From: Adenophora triphylla var. japonica
Lineage: Eukaryota; Streptophyta; Magnoliopsida; Asterales; Campanulaceae
Assembly (NCBI GenBank): GCA_022495995.1
Contig: JAFEMH010007000.1
Location: 1-64,000 of the forward strand
Direction: 5' to 3'
DNA length: 64,000 nucleotides
Of this stretch, positions 23,006 to 32,835 are shown piece after piece. Each line of letters starts with the position of its first letter. The first letter of the stretch is position 1. The position numbers and the translations under genes were made by a program. The notes under the pieces were generated by a model that saw nothing but the letters and a program-made list of their open reading frames with translations, searched no databases and was not told the DNA's origin.

Positions 23006-24249
23006 AAGTCTTTGTAATTTTTTGGAAGGAGTATAGACTGTATATAAAGGAAGTTATCATCATGTTTCATCATATTTTGATGCAAAAAACCTATTCCCAC
23101 CAGCCTCAAAAGCTAAAGTGGATGCCCGCAAGCGGATGCCAGTATGCGTACAAAGATCCATTACGATCCGTACCTACTGATGCGCAACGATCTTTAGGGT
23201 CCGCACGCCTATATGAGTACAAAGATCCGTTACGATCCGTGCTCAGATCGCGGGGAGGATACACTGTCCTGCCCGCGTGACGCCACCAGGAATAAGTGGA
23301 TATAGATGCAAGCGAGGACAAAGGCCAAGGCCCTTGTCCCCGACTAAATGCGCGAAGGCCTTAGGTGGCCGTTACTCGTATGCCTGTATGTAACAAAGGC
23401 CTACATATGAGCCCGTTACCAGATCGCGAAGGAGACCCTCACACAAAACTCCAAGTGATTTTGAATAAAGGGTCAAAAAAGCGTGAACCACCGTTAGTGG
23501 ATACAGATGCCAGTAGGTTAAAGGGCCGCTATGCTAAATATGCTCCTACCTACTGTTGCGCGGACTATAGCTTCACGGCCACACTCTGCATGCCCTCTGA
23601 AGGTAGATTGCCTTGGTTGCCTTTGACTTACACCACGGCTCGCAAGGCTGGAAATAAGTGTAAATGGATGAGAGTGATCAAACGCGTTTTAACAAAGCCA
23701 AATAGACAAACTGGGGTCAAGACCCCTAACTTTGCCACAAGGCTAAAACAAATACGGTCGCAGATGAATAAGGCTGACTCTCACGAAAAATCCAAGTGAT
23801 TTTGAATAAAGAGTTAGGAAAACTCAAAAAATGCGGGCAAAGGGCCTATTAAGCTTTTGACCGCAGAAGGAGAGTATAAAGTTTAATTACAAGTCAAAAA
23901 AGCTAGAGAAAGAGCAAGAAGACAAGTATTAAGGTACTTCAAAATTGCGAGCACTCAAAGCAGCCTACAAGACAAGTAATTAAAAAGAATAGTTACAGTT
24001 TGAAAAATGGTTCTATTACTGAGAAATAATTACAAGGATCCTACAAGCTATTACAGAAAGGAAAAAGCAAAAAATCCTAAACTATGGGAGCTTGGTCCTT
24101 GGCCGCATCTACAGCCTCTCCGCCGCACCTTCGTGCCCGCTTCGAGTTTGGAGTTGGGGAAGGAAGATCGGTCATCCGAATCTGTTATAGGTTCGTAGAG
24201 GGGCTTAGTAGAGGCCGGAGCAGAGCTGCCCGCGAAGGAAAAAGATCTC
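23006..24249 (+). other. Tat-element non-coding spacer with short direct repeats
   Basis: No coding match. It contains a repeat of ACAAAGATCCNTTACGATCC (23149 and 23219) and a dispersed repeat CCAAGTGATTTTGAATAAAG (about 23450 and 23790). Variable repeats between integrase and LTR are common in Tat elements. Confidence 0.6.
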
Positions 24250-24269
24250 CTATAGCAGGCCCATTTGGA

Positions 24270-27194
24270 AGAACCCGAGCCAAGGCATCCCCCAATGATA
24301 TAGGGTTCTCCCGAATCGCAGTTCATCCAAATCGGCGATCAGGCTAAGAGCCGTCACTTCTGCCACAGGAGGCAAAGAGGCCGCGACGGACAGCTCCAAA
24401 CCTTTGACCTCGTCCTCGGACAAGGGAACTAATGCATGCCCGGGCAAGCATTCATCATCCGTAGCAACAAGCGAGCCAATCAAGGCCAACTCCTGCACGG
24501 TGAACTTGCCCGTGGCCGCAAAATTCCTTATTTGTGTCCGGACCCCAGCCTCATACTGAGCCAGGTTTTCAGCAACGAGCCAGTCCTTGAAAGCTTGGGA
24601 GTTCTTGTATTCCTCCACAGCTTCCTTGCGGACATCGTCGAGGGCGGACTTCCCCTCTGCCTCCATCCTTTTGTAGGGGAGCAGCTCATCGGACAGCTCG
24701 TCCACCTTCTTCCCCAAAGCCTCCAGATCAGCCTTGGCAGCATCCAGCCTGGCCGTGAGCTCTTTATTCCTGGGCTCCCACTCGTTCTTGTGCCCGCGGA
24801 GCTCATCCCGCTGACCCCTTATCCTCTCAAGGTCCTTCTCGAGCTGGGTCACCCTCTCCTGGAAGCCCTTCAAATCGGTCTCCTTCTGAGTGAAGGCCTT
24901 TTCCTTGTCCTCCAGCAGGGAGTTCAAGGTCCCAATTCTTGTTTGAGCCTCATCCAGCTCCCGAAGTTTGGCCGCCAAGATGGAAGTTTTGTTCTCCACC
25001 TCAGCGGTCAGAGTGTCACAGCTTTCCCGCAGCCTCAAGCAAAGACCTTATTACTCACCTGCGGGCAGAGAGATCAAAAGTTATACAGTGAAAGAAATTG
25101 TGAAGCCAAAAGATTAGATCAAGCGAGCATCTACCTCGGTCAGAGCGAGGCCTATATCCCCCACCAGGGCAGAGGCATTCTCCTCGACAACTATGCTTTT
25201 ATAGAAGTCTGGAGAGTATAGACGGTTCGCCAGCCCGATCCCAACGGAGGCATTGCAGAGTTCCGGCATAGATATCCACCCCGATAATGGGAGTCACCTC
25301 GGATAACCTCTTCCTAACCGCCAGAGTCTCCTCGCGAGTAGTCAAGGAGGCCACTGGATAAGCAGCCGAGCAGAGTGTGCCCCCAACAGGGGGAGAAGAA
25401 GCTGAGGCCACAGCAGGGGCAGTCATAGTCCGAGGAGGAACATCCCCGACCTTCTGCAGCCTTCCTTTGTCCCTCCCCCAGCCTCTCCATCCCTCTCATT
25501 TCTCTTCCGAGAATCCATTTGATGGCCGGAAGGAATGGTGCGACTGTGAGGAGAGCGGGAGCCTCTAGTGCTAGATGGAGGAGGACCCCTGGGTGGAGGC
25601 GCATTCCCCGTAGTAGGGATAGTCTTGGGAAGGCTCGGAAGGATCCCCATCTTTCGCCGACAATGGGCACCGTCTTATCCTTGGTGGGGACCCCACCCAT
25701 CTCGCCCCGCCTCTTCGCGAAGCATCCCCGATAGCTTGTTTGTTCTTGGCCTTCAACCGAAGCAAAGCATTCAAGGGGCCATCGAAATTGTATTCTTCTG
25801 GATCTACTCCTGGAGGGAAAGAGAAATTGTTAGAATGCGCTCAAAAATCAAAGACAAAAATAAATTGGCAAACAAGCTATATGAAAAAGTTAGAGACCGA
25901 TAAGTTCGGGAGGATCGCACTCGCCGCCCAAAGCATGCGTGTCTTACAATCCGCCTCAAATTGGTAGTGCTCGTGCACCCTCCAATCAGGGTCACGGGGT
26001 AACGAATCTATTTCTACTCTGGGGGCATGTGAGGCGCCCTCCCTGCGAGGAGCCACCCCTGAGTAGATCAAAAGAGGCTCATCTACAACTATTGTGCCCA
26101 CGTCATAAACGGGCTCCTCCCCGCTATCCAAATAAAGGGCCAGATGCCTCTCTATGGCACAGCGCATAGCATCGGCAGAGGATGGGTCCGGATAACTGCT
26201 AGAGGACACCTTCATCGGGACTGGACTTTCAGGCTTGGAAAAGGGCCAACCAAACCTAGACTCAATGACCAAGATATCCTTCTGGTTCCATTGGTCAAAC
26301 TTGTTCGTGGGGGGAGAGAAGGTCTTGGTAGAGAAATTCCTAGCCTTCAAACCCAGAATACTCCGGCTGATTTGGTTTTGGTAGTAAGCATAAAGCCCGG
26401 CCAGGGTGGGTTCATAGCCCAAGAATCTGCAAACAGCTATGAAAGAAACAATAGCCCTGATGGCATTGGGAGTCAGGTTCATGGGGAGGCAGCTGTTGAA
26501 CTCCAGGAATTCATAGTAGAAAGGATCCAGGGGCAACCTCAGGCCATTCTCAAATTGAGCACCATAAAAAACTAAGGCCCTATTATCCTCGCGGACATCG
26601 CCATCGTCTCCCGCCTCAGCCTTATCCTTCCCTTTATCGGAACGTGCCCAAGGGTGCGGACACGATAGGCCTTGCGGGCAACATTGTACACTTCATAAAT
26701 ATCCTCCTCCCGCTTGAGGATAGCCACTTCCTTGGCTTTCTTCAGCGGCCATGACTGTGGTTCGCTTCAACACCGTGGCCGTTTGCCTTTATTATGGGCG
26801 GGGGCCTCGCCTACCTCCTCCTCCTGAGTCGTGGTCGAAAAGGCATCCACAATGTTCGTGGTCTCAACAGCCTTCTTAGAGGTCCCCGCAGCCCTCCTGT
26901 CCTCAACCTCGCGGTCATCCTCCTCGGTCTCCGAGCTCGTCGAGCCAAAGAGACCGGTGTCATCAACCCGGACAGAGGTTACCTCAGGTTCATTCCCCCA
27001 CCTCCGGTCACTTGGAAATTCAGAGGCTCCAGCTCCTCGCTACTACTCAGATCAATTGGGTTAGCAGCCCTGTGGGCCGCGGGCACAACATTTAGGAAAA
27101 CCGTCCTTAAGGGCGTAACATCTAGAGGGTTATTCAGGTCCCCTGCTCAGTCCTCGGTGCTCGGTGCTCGCACCTCATTAGTTTGATCGGGGTC
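24270..27194 (-). pseudogene. Antisense extra gene of the Tat element (putative gypsy-type transposon domain plus coiled coil)
   Basis: On the minus strand the reading begins MDPDQTNEVRAPSTED at 27194, with an acidic N-terminal region (SSETEEDDREVEDRRA). It then has a conserved globular segment at 26536-25880 (LPLDPFYYEFLEFNSC, FIAVCRFLGYEPTLAGLYAY, FDQWNQKDILVIESRFGWPF). It ends in a long coiled coil at 25038-24270 (LRELDEAQTRIGTLNSLLED, KKVDELSDELLPYKRMEAEG). The layout matches the plant 'putative gypsy type transposon' family (Transposase_28, PF04195) known as an antisense extra ORF in Tat elements. Stops and frameshifts (for example TGA after STED, and near 26760 and 25870) break it, though some gaps could be introns. 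Function of the family is unknown. Confidence 0.75.
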
Positions 27195-28158
27195 CATTAG
27201 TTCACACTTCTCCCACCGCTATTTATTCGGGGACACGGATCGCTCTCCTCACAAGTTCTACGGCGTCAAAGCCCGATCTCTCTCGCGGAAACCCGCACAA
27301 AACCCCCATCACAAAGTTTCTTAACCTACGAGAATCCCCAACACTAATACATCACGATTATATATATACTTCCTCTTAGCCTCCCACAACCGGGGTGGGA
27401 CGAACGGCCCCCAATCTGCTTTCTCACAAAAGTACAAAAAACTATGGAGGGATAGCCTTATCCACCCCAATCCAACCTTCCTAAAGATCCCCCCAGTCCG
27501 TTTACAGACGGCAAAGATATCAGGGGTGGATCCATCTCCTAATTCTATGGGACGGCGGGGTCCAAACTCTCGAGTGGTCATTATTCAGAAACCAGAAAAA
27601 GAAAAACAGAAAGAGATGAAGAAGAAAACACCCCGAAGAAAACACCCAACGTTACTTACGAAAGAAAGCTTGAGGGTAGATTCGAAGAACGGTTGCACAG
27701 AATTCGCAGCAAGAAATTTCTCTCTCTAAAGCTCTTCGGATGTTTGGAAACGGTAAAAGTGTTTGAGGTTTAAGGGTTTGGTATTTATAAGGCCTACCTA
27801 TACGGGTTAACCCGTTAACCCGTATTAATTAGCCCACAAATCCAACCTCGGACCCTGAACCGTCTCCAACGTTTGAAAATTCGAAAATTAAATACCTTTT
27901 GCATTTATTACCCCCCTTGGATGGCTGACACGTACCCCTGTACGTACCCTTAACCTGTCTTTTCATCTGCCAAGGGGCCCCCCTGTTAACCGGGAGGGAC
28001 GCCATGCAAGGGGCCACGTGTCTCTCACTGGTGCTTCCCGAACGGTGCAATAAGCCCATGAGGCCCAACAAAAACACCAACACTGGTGCTCGCTCGAGGA
28101 ACAATTGGAGCAAGCCGAGCTTCTAGTAGCTCCTCACTCAGACCATAAATAATCACAC
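27195..28158 (-). other. Leader region of the antisense gene
   Basis: On the minus strand this holds a TATA-like sequence (27781-27790), a leader with AGAGAGAGAAATTTC, and a strong 5' splice site CTTTC|GTAAGTAAC near 27655-27665. Together these suggest an independent spliced antisense transcript. There is no ORF of its own. Confidence 0.5.
27781..27790 (-). promoter_or_regulatory. Candidate TATA box of the antisense gene
   Basis: Minus strand TTATAAATAC, about 590 bp upstream of the antisense ATG and 35 bp before a purine-rich leader. Confidence 0.5.
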
Positions 28159-28175
28159 TTGGAGCTAGGGGCCAT
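28159..28175 (+). promoter_or_regulatory. Polypurine tract of Tat element
   Basis: TTGGAGCTAGGGGCCAT immediately before the 3' LTR. Confidence 0.7.
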
Positions 28176-29016
28176 TGATGAGCCCGGATCTACTGGACCG
28201 GGCCCGCGCTCGGTCTAGTCCAAGGAACCAGTGACGTGGCAGTTCCTAGACCGCTGGAGGGAAGACCGCGGACAAATAGGCCTTTGTGGTCAAGACCGCG
28301 TCCCTCCTCGCATCGTCCCCATCGAGGACCATTGGGACCCTGCTCGCTGGATCCGTGCCCGCATGAGTCATGACCGCATCAACCGTGCTCGCGTCATATA
28401 TCTTTGACCGCGGGCACAACGTTGACCGCGGGCACATATCTGCTTCCCGGTTAATGTCAAGCCTTACTGAGCAAGTCAGCTCACTGGCTCTGACAGGCCA
28501 CTTGCCGGCTCCCCCATAACGCATTCAATGCGGCTCAGTCCGGCGCCTACTATTCCATTTAATACACTAAGCCGGCTACACGGCTCATGTCACTTTCAGC
28601 CATGTCCCCTGGACAGTCAATGTTCCCTCCCTGGCAGGACCAATTAGCTGCGGACACGTGTAGCTGGTCAAATACCAAAGTGCCCCCTAGGGCTGATCTC
28701 ATTGCTTACATCAACTAAGCACCGTCTCATTGCCTATAAATAGAAGGCCTTTACCCCCTTGGGCAAGGTAAGTTCCATAGACAATTGAGTAAGCTCTATT
28801 ACTCTCTAAACCTAAACACACACTCACTCCAAAGGTATTCAAAGCCTTATTACTCAGTATTCTTACTCTCACACCCGAGGGCCTGAGTTGGAGTAACATC
28901 CAACTTTGACCTTAACGGTGCTTGTTTGTATTGTGATCTAGGTACATCAAACCACCAAATATATCCTAGCCAGATATCCTGAACCGCTCCTGACCCCAAA
29001 AGCTGTGGCGTCATCA
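28176..29016 (+). repeat. 3' LTR of Tat element
   Basis: 841 bp, about 98% identical by eye to 16125-16968, from TGATGAGCC to CGTCATCA. Confidence 0.92.
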
Positions 29017-29543
29017 ATAGTGTTCCTTCAAATTTGAATTAAAACAATTCATCTTCCTTCATTTTTAATTAAGATTTCAAAATTGCAGTTTAGTACTTCT
29101 AGTTTTCAAAATTTATATCCTATTTATTATAAATTGAAAAAAATATAATTTTATTATTTAAATTAATCTTAAATATTTTTATTTTAATATTGGAATAATT
29201 ATTTAGTACAAACGAAAATAAAAAAAAATTAGACAAATATATTAAAATTTATACAAAATAGAAAATATGAAGCTTGTAATGGAACACCCTTTTAAAAATT
29301 TGGTGAAGCTTAAGTTGAGACGGAGGATTATACTTTTTAAATAAAAATTGATGATAAGGGCCCCTCCACCACTCAAACTTGTGGTTTGGAAATACTCCAA
29401 AAATCGAAAGTTGTTTAGGGCTTCTTCGATCACGGTTTCTCTTCTCCTGCTCAATCTCTTATTAAGGGTCAGCTACAACAGAGTTTTTAGAGGAGAGAAA
29501 AAAAAGAAAGAGAAGAGAAGAGAGAATTTAACATTTTATTTAA
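29017..29543. other. AT-rich intergenic DNA
   Basis: No gene seen. A worn GACGGAGGATTATACTTTTT near 29317 hints at an old MITE end. Confidence 0.45.
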
Positions 29544-29784
29544 GTGTTCTCGAGTTTACGAAGAAAGGGGAAGGAAAAGAATTTAAATTACATTTTTATC
29601 CTTAATGAAAGAAGAGGAGAATTATATTTAAGGGGCAAAATAGGTATATCAATAAATATGTTTAATGAAATTTTCTTTTCTTCCACTTCCTCTCACTTTT
29701 GGAAGGAAGTGAAAGGAAGGAAAATTCCAAATATTTTCCAACCTTTTCCTTTCCCTTCCTTTCATGTAAAACTCGAGAGCACAA
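29544..29784. mobile_element. Small TIR element (MITE), unassigned superfamily
   Basis: The left end GTGTTCTCGAGTTTACGAAG and the right end, read in reverse, TGTGCTCTCGAGTTTTACATG are inverted repeats continuing into matching purine-rich sequence (AAGGGGAAGGAAAAG / AAGGGAAAGGAAAAG). A further worn copy of the end (AAAACTCGGGACCACATC) lies near 29840. No clear target duplication. Confidence 0.55.
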
Positions 29785-30177
29785 CATGAAAGGAAATTTT
29801 TTTAAAATTTCCTTCCACTTCCTTGCTTTTCTCTCCGTTTAAAAACTCGGGACCACATCATAAAGGTATGAGAATTGTTATTCGTCACCGCATCATTACT
29901 GAATACCCCCGCCGCACTGCTAAGTATACCAAGAAAAATAGACATTCAACATTATATGTACCACAATTATTTCCATTTTACCCCTTTCTTTCTACCTTCT
30001 TCTCTACGCTCCCCTACCTCTACCACCGTCGCCCACCCTTCCCCTTCCCCTTCCCTCCATCACCCTCACCCTCACCTTCACTATCTCTCTCTTCCCACAC
30101 ACAAAATTAGGGTTCTTGAATTGCTTTTCTTCATCCCCAAATCCCATCCTAATTTTGCAGGTCGATTTCTACCCTGA

Positions 30178-30434
30178 GAAAAAACCCTAAATTCAATAAA
30201 CCCTACACTAATCAGAACCCTAACATCCCAAATCAGACCCTTCACCTCCGTCGCCACCGCCGTCGATGAACCAGAACCCGACCAATCCTTTACTTTCTCA
30301 TCCGACGGCAGCGGAGGAGATGAAATTCACCTTAAATCCCCCAAAAAGGCGTCTACGAGGTCGTCGACGTCGGTGACAATGCCGATGTCGTTCATGACGG
30401 GATCAATTGTGGGGAAGAGGATTTACAAGCAGGT
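30178..30434 (+). pseudogene. Captured first exon of ATP12-like F1-ATPase assembly factor
   Basis: The open frame gives a Ser/Thr/Arg-rich presequence (TLIRTLTSQIRPFTSVATAV), a linker, and SVTMPMSFMTGSIVGKRIYK, which I recognise as the start of the conserved region of plant mitochondrial ATP12, the chaperone for the F1 alpha subunit. After KRIYKQ the DNA reads CAG|GTGAGC, a good 5' splice site where the parent gene probably has its first intron. The following residues do not belong to the family. The original start codon is missing; a TGA at 30175 precedes the frame. It is a fragment captured with part of the intron. Recognition is from memory of the family. Confidence 0.7.
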
Positions 30435-30589
30435 GAGCAAGAACGAAGAATTTCTTCAAATCAAGAAACAAGGTTCATCTTCTGGTACACAGCTTCAACA
30501 AGTGGCTATTTTAATGTATCCTTACATAAATGTGATGAAGATCAATTACTGCTCGGACTTGATAATCAAAATATCAGGGGTTTAAGATT

Positions 30590-30958
30590 TCAAGGGTCTT
30601 CTTCTTGAACATCTGGTTGAATGTTCAAAATTTGGGAGACGACAAGCTTAGAAAGCTCGGTGATAGCTGCTTGGACTTGATAATCATCTCCTCCGTCCCT
30701 ATTCCTTGACCACACCGTTGACTGTGAGCGCAAACCACTGTATTCACTTGCCGCTACTCTTGTCCTTTTTGATTTCACGGCCACTTTCTCTAAATCACTC
30801 TCTGACAACGGTCTTGGACTCAGAGATGATTTTCCATGCTTCTCATCTTTGAGCATGTCCCTAATTGGGAAATAGGCTGCTTGCTTGCAGAGCTCAAGAA
30901 GATCTGACCCAGTGCATCCTTCACATAATGCAGCTATGTGAAAAAGCTCCCAACATCT
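30590..30958 (-). pseudogene. Captured last exon of ATAD1/MSP1-like AAA ATPase
   Basis: The minus strand reads AALCEGCTGSDLLELCKQAA, then YFPIRDMLKDEKHGK, PRPLSESDLEKV, RVAASEYSGL and ITELSKLVVSQILN, and stops at 30590. This is the C-terminal part of plant ATAD1/MSP1-type AAA ATPases, membrane-anchored extractors of mislocalised mitochondrial tail-anchored proteins. It covers the end of the AAA lid domain and the C-terminal helix. An AG acceptor (CGTCGCAG) lies just upstream. Walker motifs are absent, so no ATPase can be made. It faces the ATP12 fragment tail to tail. Confidence 0.8.
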
Positions 30959-31225
30959 GCGACGGATGATGATTATATATGAAATGGGTTTTTAATCTAG
31001 AGGTTGAAGACAAGGGTACATTAGTCTTTTTAATGGATGGCTTTTTTGTATCAATTATTACTGCGGGGGTATTCAGTAATGTTGTGGGGGCGAATAACAA
31101 TTCTCTTTTAAAGAAAGGTATCTTTCCATTTCACATTCTGTTTGGAATCTAGACTTGGATAACCTAATTCCTGTAATAATTTCATCGATTCTGCGTCGTA
31201 TGAATTGAACAATTTCGATATCAAA

Positions 31226-31348
31226 ATGAGAGGGAACAATTTACAAGGGACCCTCCACCACCCAAACTTAACCAAAACGCCACCACCGCCGCTACACCAG
31301 AGCTATGTAGACGCAAATTATGGAATTGTCAAGCAGCTTCAAGATTAA
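31226..31348 (+). CDS. Possible small ORF or first exon, unknown
   Basis: A 40-codon frame begins MRGNNLQGTLHHPNLTKTPP and ends VDANYGIVKQLQD before TAA, followed at once by CAG|GTTTATG. The composition looks like a plant first exon rather than random AT-rich DNA, but I recognise no family and no continuation. It could be a remnant of the host gene next to the TIR element. Confidence 0.25.
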   Translation: MRGNNLQGTLHHPNLTKTPPPPLHQSYVDANYGIVKQLQD

Positions 31349-31349
31349 C

Positions 31350-31711
31350 AGGTTTATGTATAGCTGCGTTTGTGTGCGTTTATTTTGTGATCAGTCAAAC
31401 ATTGACTTGTTGAATGTTTCGAAGATCCTAAGTCTCGGGATTTTGAATCGCTCATGTTACAAATGATATGCAGTTCATCACCCCACCCATCGGTCCTATT
31501 TAGGCCACTAGGCTAGCCATTGTCAATATCGGCCATGGGCTATGACCTAAATCACGATCGATAGCTGAAGCACAACAACGAATCAGAGCAATTCCAAATC
31601 TTGAGTCTAGTGACCACTTTTATGAATTGGTACACTCTTGTAAAAACTGACTGGAAATTAGGAATTGGAAGTCTTGTCTAATGGGTATGCCTTTCTTTGT
31701 TGGTATTTGTA
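31350..31711. other. Intergenic or intronic, nothing recognised
   Basis: No open frame of note and no terminal repeats. Confidence 0.4.
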
Positions 31712-31713
31712 TA

Positions 31714-31967
31714 CTCACTCAGTCCATCCAACTTAGTATTTTCTCATAAGAATAGGAGAGAGAATGAGCGGAGGATGTATTGTAAGTATGAAAAGGAAAA
31801 TATGAGTATAGAATGAGTGGGAGTAATAGTAAAAAGATTGTTGTTGCGAGTATAACAAGTGAGTCCCATTGAATATAAAAATAATATAAAGTTGCCATTG
31901 GGACGTCATAAGTCGAGTGGGACACCCAAAATGGCAAATTGTCTTAAGTCGGGTGGAACGGAGGGAG
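31714..31967. mobile_element. Stowaway-like MITE
   Basis: Left end CTCACTCAGTCCATCC and right end GGTGGAACGGAGGGAG form an inverted repeat flanked by TA on both sides. The interior (AATAGGAGAGAGAATGAGCGG) matches the MITEs at 53279-53532 and 59083-59404. 254 bp. Confidence 0.82.
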
Positions 31968-31969
31968 TA

Positions 31970-32835
31970 TTCATCAACTTGTATGAATGCAAAGATTGAA
32001 ATTACAATTTCACGTTTTATTGGCATTTAGAAGACCTAAATTGTTTTTTTACTATAATGGTTGAAAAGTACTTTTGAGCCAAAGTAAACATATTTCGTTT
32101 AAAGTTTTTCGCCGTTCTCTTAAAAACAAAAAGGAATGTGTAGCTATAGTTTTGCTGAATATTTGTATCAGAAGTGCAAGCATTGAAGGCATGTAATGAA
32201 TGAAGAAAGAATGACAAGAGCAAGCGAGAAGTAACTTGGCTGAGGATGAACTGAGGATACTAGTAGATGAATTTCTTTGAATTTGATTCCCCCTTATTAT
32301 TTCAATATTAAGTCTTATCTTTATTTTAATTTTATTGAAGGAGAAGCAAAATTCTTATCAATTTTTGGTACTTATTTGAAAATCTTCTTCTTGATGTGGC
32401 ACTGTAAAATAAGAACAAAAGAATGATGGGTTCTCCTGCGAGTGCTATGAATTTAGGGTTTGTCAAAATTTCAACGAAGACGATTTGTATGGTAAATGCT
32501 TCGTCCACTCCTTAGTGATGGGGGAGAACTTTCAGTTGCCTCAACTTAAGGTATTAATGGAACTTTTCCATAATTTCCAGCAAATCAAACCACACACTTC
32601 CTCTGTTTATTAGTGAAAATCTTAAAGTTGATATTTGTTTATTTCAATGTATTTTCAGCAAGTAAAATGAAAATATCAATACCATTTTGTTTATTCTAAT
32701 GAATCCCCGTCATGTAATATCTGAAAGATAATTTACATCCATAGAAATGAGGGAGAGAGAAATCCGCAAGAAAGGAATGGGAGAAAAGAATGAAGAGCAT
32801 GCCCTTTTAGCAAGCTTCTTATTTCTGTCAGTTTC
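31970..32835. other. AT-rich intergenic DNA
   Basis: No gene supported. The stretch at 32745-32835 has a short open frame with no family resemblance that runs into the LTR. Confidence 0.5.

Larger units (their letters stand above)
16125..29016 (+). mobile_element. Ty3/gypsy Tat-type retrotransposon, complete with LTRs
   Basis: A 12.9-kb element with LTRs of 844 and 841 bp, bounded by TGATGA...TCATCA. Order: gag, protease, RT, RNase H, a second RNase H-like domain, integrase, then a long 3' region with a gene on the opposite strand. The extra RNase H and an additional ORF beyond integrase are features of the Tat lineage. Every sense ORF is frameshifted. It is visibly more GC-rich than its flanks. 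By eye the LTRs differ at roughly 16 positions plus two small indels (about 2%). Flanks read AACAG and ATAGT, so no exact target duplication is evident. Confidence 0.9.
29870..31105. mobile_element. Pack-MULE-like TIR element carrying plant gene fragments
   Basis: The left terminus GAGAATTGTTATTCG and then ATTACTGAATACCCCCGC are mirrored at the right end (31062-31105), giving imperfect TIRs of about 45 bp. AAAGGTAT abuts the left TIR (29862-29869) and recurs 8 bp beyond the right TIR (31114-31121), a possible target duplication with a small insertion. There is no transposase. The interior holds a 5'-UTR-like piece with an intron acceptor near 30160, an ATP12-like exon, and an ATAD1/MSP1-like exon in the opposite direction. 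Confidence 0.75.

Noticed and set aside
24436..25221. 261-codon plus-strand ORF in the Tat 3' region
   Set aside because: It is the shadow of the antisense coiled-coil frame, whose heptad pattern and family match are on the minus strand.
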